This document shows, in pieces, positions 48,972 to 58,730 of a DNA stretch of 58,730 nucleotides (positions are counted from its first letter, which is position 1; each line of letters opens with the position of its first letter). This DNA is from Hymenoscyphus infarciens (taxonomy: Eukaryota; Ascomycota; Leotiomycetes; Helotiales; Helotiaceae): contig LLCB01000344.1 of the NCBI GenBank assembly GCA_001414345.1, positions 1 through 58,730 of the forward strand, written 5' to 3'. Below the pieces are notes generated by a model. It was not told the origin of the DNA and did no database searches. It saw only the letters and a program-made list of their open reading frames with translations. Made by a program: the position numbers and the translations under genes.

Positions 48972-50073
48972 TTGCCAAAGGAGGAGACTAAACAGCGAAC
49001 GACCTTCATCTCAGCAAGCCATAAAGCAGCCAAACCACGACGCGATGTGGAAGAAAGTCTTGAAGAATTTCAAGAACCTTGTGCCATCTCCAAAGCCAGA
49101 CCACAGCCTCGAAAGCAGAATTCCACAGTAGATAACGAAAATGACGGAGCGGTAATGTTTTGACGCAACAGGTCGAAAAGACCTCGAGGTGGAACGGTTC
49201 CAGCAAGCTCCCACAAGTCTAGCGAACCCACCAGGGCGCAGATGGAAGTGGTACCAGCAATCTCTAAGAGCAACGCGATCCCTGAAAAGCCAAAAGTAAA
49301 TGTCAACGATGTCTCGAAAATAGCTCTACCCGAAGTTAAAACCACAACCTTCCACAAGTTCACAGAACTACCCCGGGAGCTACAGAATATGATATACTAC
49401 TTCGCTCTCCCTGGCCCACGGGAGTTTAACGCTGGTTACTATATCCCTGGTACCAAAGCTCGTCATTTCATACGGTTTGGGCTTTCTACCGCTGAATGTC
49501 CCAACCCCTCTCCTTCACACTTCTAGAGAAGCTCGAGAACTTGTATTACATCAAAGGAACTAGGTTATGACGTGCGGCCTATATTTCCGAACCTACAGTC
49601 TACATTCGGTGGGAAGTCGGCATTGTTTTTATTCTGGAACCTTCATCTTTCCACAAGCCTAATTCGCTACTAGTGAATGCAACTATAATCACTGACGACC
49701 CTCGGCTTATATTAATCTTATGAGTAGGATTCGGAATATGGCTGTGACTAAGGGATTATAGGATATCTTTGTGGGTAACTCTGTCGCTCTTAGTGACTTT
49801 CCAAAGTATTTCCCTAGGTTGACGACTTTGATCTGTATGACTCTGGACCCTGCACGTGCGATCGAGATCTGTCAAAAGGCGCTCCTGAGTCGAAAGAGTA
49901 GGAAGCAACTCGAAAGTTACAATTTTGCGGGCTCTTTTAGAGAAGAGAACGTGACAGCTAGGGAAGAGTACCCAAAGTGTAGTATTATGTTTCTTAGCGG
50001 CGAGTTTTGGGAACTTAAGACTGTTGAGAGGGCACTAGATCGGCTCTTCAGGGGAATCGAAACGGATGTATAA
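48972..50073 (+). pseudogene. 2EXR-domain protein gene, interrupted by stops and frameshifts
   Basis: 2EXR proteins are a large fungal family of unknown function. The core FHKFTELPRELQNMIYYFAL plus PGPRE (49,350-49,424) is the family's opening motif. The upstream frame 48,972-49,241 continues in phase but is cut by TGA at 49,161 and has no ATG at its beginning. After 49,500 the conserved LLHTSREARELVLHQRN lies one frame off, then another shift, then TAG at 49,759 and a last open part from 49,771 (FPKYFPRLTTLICM ... RALDRLFRGIETDV). TGA-from-CGA and TAG-from-TGG are both C-to-T-type changes. I saw no intron that would repair the frames. If any product is made, it would start at ATG 49,242 and be truncated. 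Confidence 0.8.
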
Positions 50074-50339
50074 AAGTCTAGAATCAAAAAGGTAGCCAAA
50101 TACTTGTTTATTTTGACACACAATGCAAACTCTTCCCTCTTATCCTTGTACTATTCGAGAGAACTTGGAAGAAAAAAGAAATTGGACCTTCAATCCATAT
50201 TGATGAAACATATTTAAGAAGTTGAATAGAAAAGCCAATCGCACTCCCCAAAAGACCAAAAAACCCCATACCCGACCGAAGATTCCATCTTTTCCAGTTG
50301 TCTAAAGAGGAAAACAAGAGATTATAACTCCCTATCCAC

Positions 50340-50870
50340 TCACGAAGAACTAACCCCTCCATCTCCAACACACCCCCCCTGATCCCACACCAAATCCAAC
50401 CCACAACTCCCCTTCTCAGCACTAATCAAAACCTCATTCTGCAGTCCATACTCCCAAACATTAAACCGAAACTCTATCCCATTATAAGTGATCCCATCAA
50501 TATTCCTAGGATTATACTTGGAATTGCAAGACTCCCATCCACTCGCATCATTTCCAGTCCAATGTTTGACATTATCCCAAACTCCTTGACACCAGCCGTC
50601 AGAACCTTGACCTGTGGGATCAATTTTTATAACATAGTCGAACCAAGTGCTTTTGCTGTCGGATTTCTTGGAGACTGTGCAGGATGCTTTTGCCGCGATC
50701 TTTTTGGATTTGAGGAAGTCTTTGGGTTTTGTGCAGCCGTCTCGTACTGAGAGGGGAGAGAGGGGGGAAGTGAGTGTGAGGGAGTCCGAGTTTGGTTTGG
50801 GTGTTGGGGAGGCGAGGGCTGCTCCTGACAGGAGAGCAGCCGCGAGAAGAGCTTTACTGAAATACTGCAT
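50340..50870 (-). CDS. Small secreted six-cysteine protein, 176 aa, effector-like
   Basis: Single exon from ATG at 50,870. Residues 1-20 (MQYFSKALLAAALLSGAALA) form a typical signal peptide with an Ala-x-Ala cleavage site. A Ser/Pro/Thr-rich propeptide-like stretch follows to about 42, then a compact domain with six Cys (46, 64, 94, 115, 156, 167) and many Trp/Gly residues (GWCQGVWDNVKHWTGN, GWESC, EFRFNVWEYGLQNEVLIS). An even Cys count suggests three disulphides. I do not recognise the family. Size, secretion and cysteine content fit a candidate effector or small secreted enzyme, but that role is inference. A TATATA motif lies about 135 bp upstream. Confidence 0.8.
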   Translation of the reverse strand: MQYFSKALLAAALLSGAALASPTPKPNSDSLTLTSPLSPLSVRDGCTKPKDFLKSKKIAAKASCTVSKKSDSKSTWFDYVIKIDPTGQGSDGWCQGVWDNVKHWTGNDASGWESCNSKYNPRNIDGITYNGIEFRFNVWEYGLQNEVLISAEKGSCGLDLVWDQGGCVGDGGVSSS

Positions 50871-52309
50871 TGCGAAGTTTTTTGGAATTGGTTTGTAGAT
50901 GATAAATGAATGTGGTTCTCACTGAGGAAATGTCCTGTGAAAAAACAAAGTAAATGAATGTGATGAGTGAGAGAGAGCAGTAAAGTGCATGCTGGTAGTC
51001 TACTTATATACTCTCATCCTTACCTTGGCCGACCCGTCTATAATGAAGGCTGAAATATTCCTTCGACTTTTTGAAGCTCTTTTCCTACAAAAATAAACAT
51101 CACTGATCTCATTTTTCAAAGTTTGCCTCCTTTCAGGATCTAAGCCCCTCATTTGGACAAAAATAGAAAAATTATGGGGTGAGGTGGGGTTTCATTGTTG
51201 GGCACATACCACACAATGACCCGACATTTCCACGATCAGATATCCTAATTCGGATTGGGAGGCACAGGAAACAAGACGAAATCTTGCTCGACCGTTGCTT
51301 TCGAGTAGTAAAAAGTAGGAAGAGAATCTTTTGAAGTGTCTTTCAGTTGTTTGATTGTCCCGATTTGTTATATTCGCTCTTAACCAAATGGAGATAGATG
51401 TCCCACTTCTACCTCAATCCAAAAATATATTCTCATTGAGAATCAATAGTCAATTTCGAAACCGGGGCTTGCAACGACTACTTTATATAACTTGGAAGAC
51501 CATTTGTCTATTCAATTACCACACCTCACTACTTTTTTGTCAAACATCGCAGAAAGCGAGCTAATTCCGCTTCTGAAAGTCTGTTTAGAAATAAATATTC
51601 AAGGTTGGATGATATGTCCTATTAAATGTACGTAAAGCCGTCATGCTAACTCGATTTCTGTGGAATGAGTCCTCAACAAAGTCCATTATTAGTCTCCTTA
51701 CAAGATACCATGCCACTCAAGCACTGGAGTATTTTAGCAAAGGGAGGTTACACAATACGAAGGGTCGCAAGTAACCCCCTTGACGTTGTCTGACGAATAA
51801 ATTTGTGAAAGAGTATGACTGCACTGTAAATATCATGCTTCTCATACTAAGCGTTGTTGTAACTCAATCATACATAGTGGCAGCATTACAGGTTGTTGAA
51901 TTGCTTGCTTTTGAGGTGGGGAAAGATAGTTATAAAGGTGCTGTGGAAACAATGGAGAGTATTTCTCGGTTGAGCACCAAAAGAGCAAACTGTAGCTTGA
52001 GATTGGTAGCCCTCGCTTCGTTTCAGAAACCACTTTATTCCACTTCAACGACAACTCCTCTTTCCTCCTTCCACCTACCCTACAACCAAACCGTACTTAG
52101 TATACTTCCGCACACAGCTGAGCCAAGAACGCCAGCTCCAATGACGGAAGACCCCTAGTAAGTTTGTATGAGCAGCCAGTCACACGAAGAAAATCACACG
52201 AAGAATGCTGAACACCATGGAACGTCAGCAAGGCTGGCGGGCTCACTTTATAAAAAGAAAGTTGGGCTAAAACTTTTAATTTTCTTCCAAGTCACTTTCG
52301 GCTCACTTT
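50871..52309. other. Intergenic region, no convincing gene
   Basis: Normal to AT-leaning composition. The longest open stretch (51,805-52,158, plus) begins without ATG, has one hydrophobic segment and no domain; I do not call it a gene. The first 150 bp hold the promoter of the small secreted protein. Confidence 0.5.
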
Positions 52310-53395
52310 TGAGAGACAGTGATACTTCTTATACATTATAAGGCCGATGTCAATACCTTCTATGCATCCCACAACCTGGGTTCCGCCGCCAGGACTCCTT
52401 TACAAGCAGCCATAGATACCGAGATATAAGGACCATAGACCGATGAAACCGTTCGGATTTAAATCGATGCAGGAGCCGATATCAATACTCCTACGTACTG
52501 CAACAGATGTGCAACAGCTTCTGAACTTATAGCTATGAGAGGAAATATCAACCTCTTACGCTGCTTATTTGCTCTAAGGGCTATTATAAACGCTCGCCGG
52601 GCAGACATCGGAGAGAGAACATGCTTGAAAGGAGCAGCCGAATATGGAACACTGGATACAGTACAATATCTGCTTATCTCGTGTGTAAGAACTGAAGACG
52701 ATAGTAATGTCCAGTCTATTAGAGCTCTCATATTTGCAGAGAAACAACATATAGTTGTCGCAGAGAGCCTTCGAGAGCACCGAGAATGGCACGATTTGGA
52801 CAGGGCTTTATATAAGAATCTAGATTTGATAGAGTATAAGTATATAGCATTTCTTCACCCGTTAGAAAAACCACTTGAAGAGCGACGCAGACTTCGACAC
52901 TTGTATTTTTACGATCTTCGGGGAATATTTAGTAACCTAATCAAGTACGCTTCCCGCAATACCGTTATTCCGAACTTTGATCCGGAAATTGCCGATTCTT
53001 TAGACGGAGAAGGTGATGTAAGCACTGAAGCTAAGTCCGAATATGAAGATGACTCGACCGTGAGCTGTGCAATGTCCTCAACGGAGGGCTTTAGCGAGAT
53101 TCTTAACCAGACACATGTAACGACAAACAAACAAACATCCTGCTGTAATACTTCTACGCCTATCAATCCCGAAGCCAGCCTCTCAATCAACAATCTGTCT
53201 CCAGTGAACACTAAAACTGAAGATGTCATCATGAACCATCCAGAATATTCATCAATCCTTCAGGAATCGGATTTCGACAAGTTGTTCGGCAATGATGGGT
53301 TACTCAACGAGCCAATGATGGACTTTAATTTTCAACCCCAAGAAGATGATTTAATGAATGATGTTAGAAAATGGGAAGCTCATGCCGTTGCATGA
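52310..53395 (+). pseudogene. Ankyrin-repeat protein gene, 5' part destroyed by stops
   Basis: A single frame running from about 52,310 to the stop at 53,393 encodes degenerate ankyrin repeats: ETVILLIHYKADVNT, ARTPLQAAID, IDAGADINTPTY, ATASELIAMRGNINLLRCLF and GAAEYGTLDTVQYLL. These match the x-G-x-TPLHxAAxxGhxxhVxxLLxxGADVN pattern. Four in-frame stops interrupt it: TGA 52,310, TAA 52,427, TAG 52,436 and TAA 52,460. From 52,535 the frame is open for 286 codons and ends in an acidic, Asn/Ser-rich tail (DFDKLFGNDGLLNEP, DDLMNDVRKWEAHAVA). The upstream start is not found. A truncated product from ATG 52,535 is possible, but the whole is best read as a decaying gene. Confidence 0.75.
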
Positions 53396-54627
53396 ATTAT
53401 TTGTAGAAGCCGAAAATGTGGATTTTCACGAGATGGAGCTTAATAGAATTGTGCAGTAGTTTTCACTTTGTTTCTTTTCTTGGTCTTTTACTCTGTTGTT
53501 GTTTTTGTATTTCTATGCGATATTTCATCTCCGAATCGGGTTTTATAAGATGCAATTTAGATGAAAAGGCTATTTAGCTTATATGTATTTTTCGATTATA
53601 CTATCTAACCTCAGCTCTATATCTGACATTCCGAGGTTGTATATCAAATCCCAACGCACAAATTCAAATTCAGAAGAACTTGATATAGTAAAAAACAAAC
53701 GCCCGACCAAACTATTATAATAAACTCAGAGATAATTACAAAGGGTTTCACTACTGTGATAATATCTGAGAACGGAGACTTCCGGAAGCAGTAGACGAAG
53801 CGTATATAAACAGGCAACAGAGAAAGAAGTCGAAGAAAATAGTCGACATCTACCAACAAAAAGTATCGAATAGAGAAGACGATAGAAAGAGGTACAGCAG
53901 TTCCTCTCCCAAAGTAGATACCATCAAGAAACGGCGTTGAACTCTTGTAAGTAGCTACAGCAGATGGCCGAGACTAGTTACCTCCATGTTTCTGCTTCAT
54001 AGATCTCCGTCCAACCACCCTTTCTAACATAGCATCGTTTAGACATAATTATTAAACAACGAAAGAACACACGAAGGCAGAAAGTCAAATTGAAAGTGTA
54101 CTTACCCATTTCCACGAGGCATTAATGTACCTCAACATTCCACGTGCCCCACACAATGGCGTGCTGCCCTCCCCAAAAGACGAATATGCACTCCCCCCTA
54201 AAACCCCGATATCAAAAATGGGGTAGCTCTCCTCTACACCCTCTACACATGCGGGGTCCTAAATTACGTGCTTTTTGAAGATAAGTACCTGTAAAAACAA
54301 ATAATCAAATTCGTACTCGTTGTATCTCTTTTTATCAGCCCTTGGCGCACGATAATTGGCTGCAGCTCAGTGGAATATATCAAAATTCCATGTGGTATAG
54401 TTTACATGATAGATGCTGTGAGACGATAAGAAAAACCATCCCAGAAAGAAGGAGGGGAAGAGGGGCATATCGAATTCGATAAGAGAGCTCCCAAATTTCG
54501 TCATCGAAGCAAAGCCGTTTATAGCTCAGGTACCGCTGGCAAAAACAAAAAAAGTCCTTCCACACCCTCCAACCAAAAACTCCCCAACCTGTCCTCACGA
54601 TCGTTCAGTGTAGTAAAAGAAATCACC
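53396..54627. other. Intergenic region, no convincing gene
   Basis: Mostly ordinary composition. On the minus strand 53,644-53,970 reads as about 105 residues with hydrophobic stretches (FLRLLSLLPVYIRFVYCF, FVIISEFIIIVWSGVCFLLY) but has no start codon in that frame and no known domain, so it is at most a fragment of a membrane protein. The last 200 bp before 54,628 should contain the monooxygenase promoter. Confidence 0.5.
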
Positions 54628-56499
54628 ATGGCACCACACTTCGATCTTAATGGCAGCGAGTCCCCAGGAACTACCCCAGAAACCAAACCCCAACCCGAAC
54701 TACAAAATGGCAATGAACAGCCATTGCGAACAATCTACCCATTCCTGGAACTCGAAGAACGTCCAATAGACGAGACCCGACCGGTATCAGTTATCGTAGT
54801 CGGCTCAGGAATGGGAGGTATCACAGCCGGAATTTTGCTACCCAAAAAAGTGCCCGGTGTCCAATTGACCATCTTGGAGAAGACCTCAGATATCGTAAGT
54901 ATCCTTCCACCGAGTTCAGAAGACCAAAGAAATGCTGACTAGCTATAGGGCGGAACATGGAATACGAACATCTACCCAAACGTCCGCTGCGACATCCCCT
55001 CAACAGTCTACCAATCCACCTTCGCTCCAAACACAAAATGGACAAGCAACTACGCCCCAGGCGCCGAGATAAAAGCATATTGGACAAGCCTCGTGGATCG
55101 CTACGATGTAAGGAAATATATCAAATTCAACAGTGAAGTCTTAAATGCCCAATGGTCTTCTGATAAGGGGAAGTGGGTTGTGCAAATCAAATCAGAGGGA
55201 AATATACGAACAGAAGAATCAGATTTCTTAATCACAGCCACGGGGAATTTCAGTCTTCCCAGATTACCGAAATATCCGGGGATTGAAGAGTATAAAGGTC
55301 ATTTGAGACATAGCTCGAATTGGGATCCAAGTTTCGAACCGGAGGGAAAGACGATTGCGGTTATTGGGAATGGGGCCTCGGGGTTGCAGGTCGTTCCGCC
55401 GCTACAGAAAAAAGCGAAACAACTTTATCATTTTGCGAGGAGCCGAACTTGGATTGCTGGGAGTTTGGGAGGGGAGAATCTTAGTCGGGATACGACGATA
55501 CCTATTGAGATACCGCAGAGTCCTGCGGAGTATACGCTGTACCGGAAAAACCTGGAGAATAACTTCTTCAGTCGATTCCGTGGGATTTTGAAGGGGAACG
55601 AGAAGAGCGTTGAGGCAAAGGCTCTGTTCGAGAAGCTGATGGCAGATAGGCTCGGAGGGAGGACTGACTTGCTCGAGACCATCAAACCGGATTTCTCCCC
55701 CAGCTGTCGCAGACTGACGCCAGGACCTGGGTATTTAGAGGCTATCACCCAAGATAACGTTGAGTATGTGGCGGCGAAGATTGAGAGGTTTACACCAACA
55801 GGTATTGTGACGGCCGACGGCAAATCGAGGGATATCGACGCTGTAATTTGCAGCACAGGCGCAGATATCTCCTTCTCGACCGCTTTCCCCATCATTGCCC
55901 ATGGCATCGACCTACAGCAGGCATGGCGGCCTGGAGGAAATCCTGGGTTCCCAGATACATATCTCGGAATCGCAGCACCCGATTTCCCCAACTTCCTCTT
56001 CATTCTTGGAGCCAACTCGACCTCGACGGCCAGCACTGTGCCCTACACCATCGAGGCCCAGGTCACATATATATCCAAGGTCCTGCGGAAGGTCTCGTCG
56101 CAAGGCATCCGCACCATCACACCCAGCCGGGCAGCCGCGAATGATTTCCGCGCTTATTGCGAGTCCTTCTTCCCCCGGACAGTCATGAGCGAACAATGCA
56201 GTTCATGGTATAACGGGGGCATCGTTGGAGGTCGCGTTCACGGCATCTGGCCGGGCAGTGGCACACATGCGATTATTGCGCGAAGAGAGGTTCGATGGGA
56301 GGATTTCGAGTATACCCATCATTCGCCGTCGAAGAATCGATTCGCATATTTTGGGAACGGGTGGGCGAAGAAAGATGTTGAGGCTGCTGCTTCGGAGGAC
56401 CCGGGCGCGATTGATTTCACGACTTATCTGAGGGAGGAAGCTGTTAGTGGGACGATAGATTTGAGGGGATATCTTGAGGAAGGGTGGTATCAGTTTTAG
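54628..56499 (+). CDS. Baeyer-Villiger-type flavin monooxygenase, 605 aa
   Basis: An FAD- and NADPH-dependent enzyme that inserts oxygen into ketones or hydroxylates related substrates. Exons 54,628-54,894 and 54,949-56,499, joined by a 54-bp intron (GTAAGTATCC, branch CTGAC, acceptor TATAG), give 606 codons. FAD Rossmann motif VVGSGMGG (57-64); GGTWNTNIYPNVRCDIPS (90-107), the family's GGTWxxNxYPGxRCD block; Baeyer-Villiger fingerprint YKGHLRHSSNWD (204-215), consensus FxGxxxHxxxW(P/D); NADPH Rossmann motif VIGNGASG (227-234); ATG motif ITATGN (184-189). The length fits this fungal subgroup, which resembles monooxygenases of aflatoxin/sterigmatocystin-type pathways, but no biosynthetic core gene lies nearby. 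The start ATG follows ATCACC, a good fungal context. There is no signal peptide, so it is probably cytosolic. Confidence 0.92.
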
Positions 56500-56972
56500 A
56501 TGGGAATATTCGATGCCAATTACAGAGGTAGAGGTTCGCATAAATGAATTGTGGTTGGAGTGATGGTGTTTTAGTGCAGAGGGGAGCTAAGGTTAGAAGC
56601 TTGGCGGGGTTGGCGACTTCCACTCTGACCTTCTTCTCCCTTTCCCCAAGTTATGATACCTAGGTAGATAAATCTCCCTCTCGTCTCGGGGGTTTTACGT
56701 GTATCGCCTCAAGTTCAGGGTTACTTGGCTATACCCCCACCAGGGGATGCAGGAATTCGTGACTGGCGAATAGTTAACCAACTCTCTACTACTCCTTCTA
56801 TTGTTTATCCGAGACTTAAGAAATCGATTACATTATCCTAAAAGGCTTAAATAATTAAGACTTTAATATGTTTATTGTTCTAAAGGAGTTAGAACAATTA
56901 TAGAAGTGCAAGTACTTCGAGAATCACCACCTCTGGCATGCCAAATCTACCCCTGCTGTGCCCCTTTTGAGG
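56500..56972. other. Intergenic, 3' flank of the monooxygenase
   Basis: No gene seen. Composition is normal until about 56,800, then AT-rich. A GCTGTTATA / TATAACAGC inverted pair (about 56,976-57,033), enclosing CCCTTAAAAGGG, marks the change to RIP-type DNA and could be near a transposon end. Confidence 0.45.
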
Positions 56973-57989
56973 CGCTGTTATAGCGACGTGACAAACCCTT
57001 AAAAGGGTCAAAACCCTAGTATAACAGCTATAGTAATAGCATAGCCTTACTTACGCTACGAGTTGCCTTTGCTAACATATAAAAGTAAGGCGTGTATAAT
57101 AACGCCTCTACGCCTATACTATGCCTAATTAGTACTAGATTCTATCTAACCCGGGCTAAAGTCTAGCTAGCCTACGCCGGTATTTAACCGCTCCTACTCC
57201 TACTACCCTACTTTATAACTTATTTATACCCCTTTTACTATAATAGACTTAAAGCTCTACTATATAACGTCGCCTACTACTAGAGTCTCCTTTTTAACCT
57301 TCCTTTACTCTTTAGTATAAGTCTTAATAATTAGAATATATTATTTCCTCTTATTAATAACATTTATTTGCTAAAAGATCTATATACTATAAAAGATAGC
57401 TCTTATATAAGCTAGCATATATTATATTAGTATTAGAGCGATAATTAAGCGCCTCTTAGAGAAGTAGGTTAAGGCTAGCTAAAATAGGAATAGATTCGTT
57501 TACTAATCGTACTTATATATATCTTACTTTTATACGTCTTCTATACTAAATAATCGTACTCTACTAATCGCTAATTTAAAGTAGAGTTTAAGATATCTCT
57601 TAAGTAACGTAATACGTAAGCTAGAAGAAAGAGAGCTAGATAAAGAGATAAGAGAAAGAGAGGTTTCTTATAAAACTATCTTATATATTAATAGTTATTT
57701 ATCTAATTAGTAGTATAACTAGTCTAGTTTTCTTATAATAAAAAAAGAACTAATTAATATTTATTATTAATATAAATATTAGAGAAAAAGACTATATAAA
57801 TAAGGTTATATAGCTAAAATATAGATAGTTCTAAGAGGTAAAGCTAAAAGAAGTAGAAAGTAAACTATAGTAGCTTTTAGTATTATAATTAATTTAAATT
57901 TCTTATAAAAGCTAAGATAAGCTATATATTTAGATAAAAATTTAGATTTAATATAACTTATTATATTTATATAATAAATAGTTAGAATA
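56973..57989. mobile_element. RIP-affected repeat DNA, unassigned
   Basis: AT-rich with CpA and TpG depleted but some CpG kept between 57,080 and 57,300, so RIP is less complete than on the left side of the window. No open frame or recognisable domain. An AGAGA-rich stretch lies at 57,615-57,660. Confidence 0.45.
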
Positions 57990-58730
57990 GACCTTTATTT
58001 ATAATATTTAGTATATATAACTATTAATAGATTAAAAAAGTTAAGTATATTAAATATCTATATAGTTTATCTAAAAATAGTAGTAGCTAAGCTACTATAA
58101 CTATCTAACGTTTTTTAGATATTTTTAATAATATTTAGTATATAAAAGTATTAATAGATTTAAAAAGATTAAATATATTAAATCTCTATATATTCTATAT
58201 AAATTTATATAATAGTAGTAGTAGCTAAGCTACTAAACTATCTAACGTTTTTTAGAACTTTATTTGTAATTTTTAGTATAAAAGTGTATTAATAGATAAA
58301 TATCTATATATTCTATATAGATTTATCTAAGAGTTATAGTAGCTAAGCTACTATAACTATTTAAAGCTTTTTAGATATTTATTTATAATATTTAGTATAT
58401 AAGAGATTTAATTATTAAATATCTATATATTCTATATAGATTTATCTAAGAGTTATAGTAGCTAAGCTACTATAACTTGCTAATGTCTTTTAAACCTTTA
58501 TTTATAATATTTAGTATAAAAAAGTATTAATAGATAAATATTTATAAATTTTATATAGATTTATCTAAGAGTTATAGTAGCTAAGCTACTATAACTTACT
58601 AACGTCTTTTAGACCTTTATTTATAATATTTAGTATAAAAGAGATTTAATTATTAAATATCTATATATTCTATATAGATTTATCTAAGAGTTATAGTAGC
58701 TAAGCTACTATAACTTACTAACGTCTTTTA
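57990..58730. repeat. 119-bp tandem satellite with a long palindrome, running off the window
   Basis: The marker AGTAGCTAAGCTACT starts at 58,082, 58,220, 58,338, 58,457, 58,576 and 58,695; the last four intervals are 118-119 bp. In the later units the marker lies in a 27-bp perfect palindrome: 13-base arm AGTTATAGTAGCT, a single A, then the reverse-complement arm. Each unit also carries TTTATAATATTTAGTATA and ATATATTCTATATAGATTTA. Units become more alike toward the right edge, and the array is not finished at 58,730. Confidence 0.9.

Noticed and set aside
51805..52158. 117-codon open frame on the plus strand
   Set aside because: No ATG at the beginning, one weak hydrophobic stretch and no recognisable features.
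53644..53970. Hydrophobic minus-strand reading frame
   Set aside because: No start codon in frame, only about 105 residues, no family match; kept as a remark in the intergenic entry.
55428..56036. 202-codon open frame antisense to the monooxygenase
   Set aside because: It lies wholly inside exon 2 of a clearly recognisable enzyme and has no domain of its own.
29334..56499. Possible secondary-metabolite cluster (P450, permease, tyrosinase, SDR, Baeyer-Villiger enzyme)
   Set aside because: No polyketide, peptide, terpene or other core enzyme is present. The candidate tailoring genes are spread over 27 kb, several are dead, and unrelated secreted proteins lie between them.
1..58730. CRISPR array, tRNA, rRNA or bacterial operon signals
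   Set aside because: The tandem repeats have no unique equal-length spacers, no cloverleaf or rRNA core was recognised, and gene structure is fungal with introns.

Overview
The window looks like a stretch of nuclear chromosome from a filamentous ascomycete (Pezizomycotina). The evidence is: short introns (43-83 bp) with GTAAGT-like donors, CTAAC/CTGAC branch points and CAG/TAG acceptors; fungal gene families (2EXR, DUF7907-like, GH28 rhamnogalacturonase, fungal P450 and Baeyer-Villiger-like monooxygenase); and a very strong repeat-induced point mutation (RIP) signature. Leotiomycetes is a plausible guess from the protein types, but I cannot prove it from this sequence.

The DNA falls into two sharply different compartments. 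Compartment 1 (about 1-28,710, 44,600-48,390 and 56,970-58,730) is extremely AT-rich. CpA, TpG and CpG are almost absent by eye, TpA is in excess, and there are no real open reading frames. It is a graveyard of RIP-killed transposons: a Copia pol remnant (11.76-14.4 kb), the RNase H end of a second Copia-type element (24.5-24.8 kb), a Tc1/mariner element with intact terminal inverted repeats and TA duplication (15,704-17,037), a 5'-truncated Tad-like LINE (about 44.6-47.9 kb), and seven copies in both orientations of a long modular repeat with internal microsatellites. There are also several minisatellites and a 119-bp tandem satellite running off the right edge. One repeat copy (core 25,360-26,110) escaped most RIP and shows what the mutated copies once were.

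Compartment 2 (about 28,710-44,600 and 48,390-56,970) has normal composition and carries genes. Intact models whose exon lengths keep one frame are: an APC-family amino-acid/GABA permease (minus, 538 aa, 9 exons); a cytochrome P450 (plus, 506 aa); a secreted GH28 rhamnogalacturonan hydrolase with a repetitive Ser/Thr/Pro tail (minus, 814 aa, 4 exons); a secreted DUF7907-like protein (plus, 197 aa); a small six-cysteine secreted protein (minus, 176 aa); and a Baeyer-Villiger-type flavin monooxygenase (plus, 605 aa, 2 exons). Broken genes are a tyrosinase, an SDR cut by the LINE, a 2EXR gene with an upstream partial duplicate, and an ankyrin-repeat gene. Many of their stop codons are one C-to-T or G-to-A step from CGA, CAA, CAG or TGG, as expected if RIP or RIP leakage killed them.

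Two short non-autonomous elements mark the borders: a 508-bp mariner-type MITE with TA duplication (34,737-35,244) and a 416-bp Harbinger/Tourist-like MITE with TAA duplication (47,977-48,392). The genes do not form an obvious single pathway. The permease and P450 are divergently transcribed and may share a promoter region, and the secreted pectinase and two secreted proteins suggest a plant-associated or plant-debris lifestyle (inference). I found no tRNA, rRNA, CRISPR or polyketide/non-ribosomal peptide core gene.
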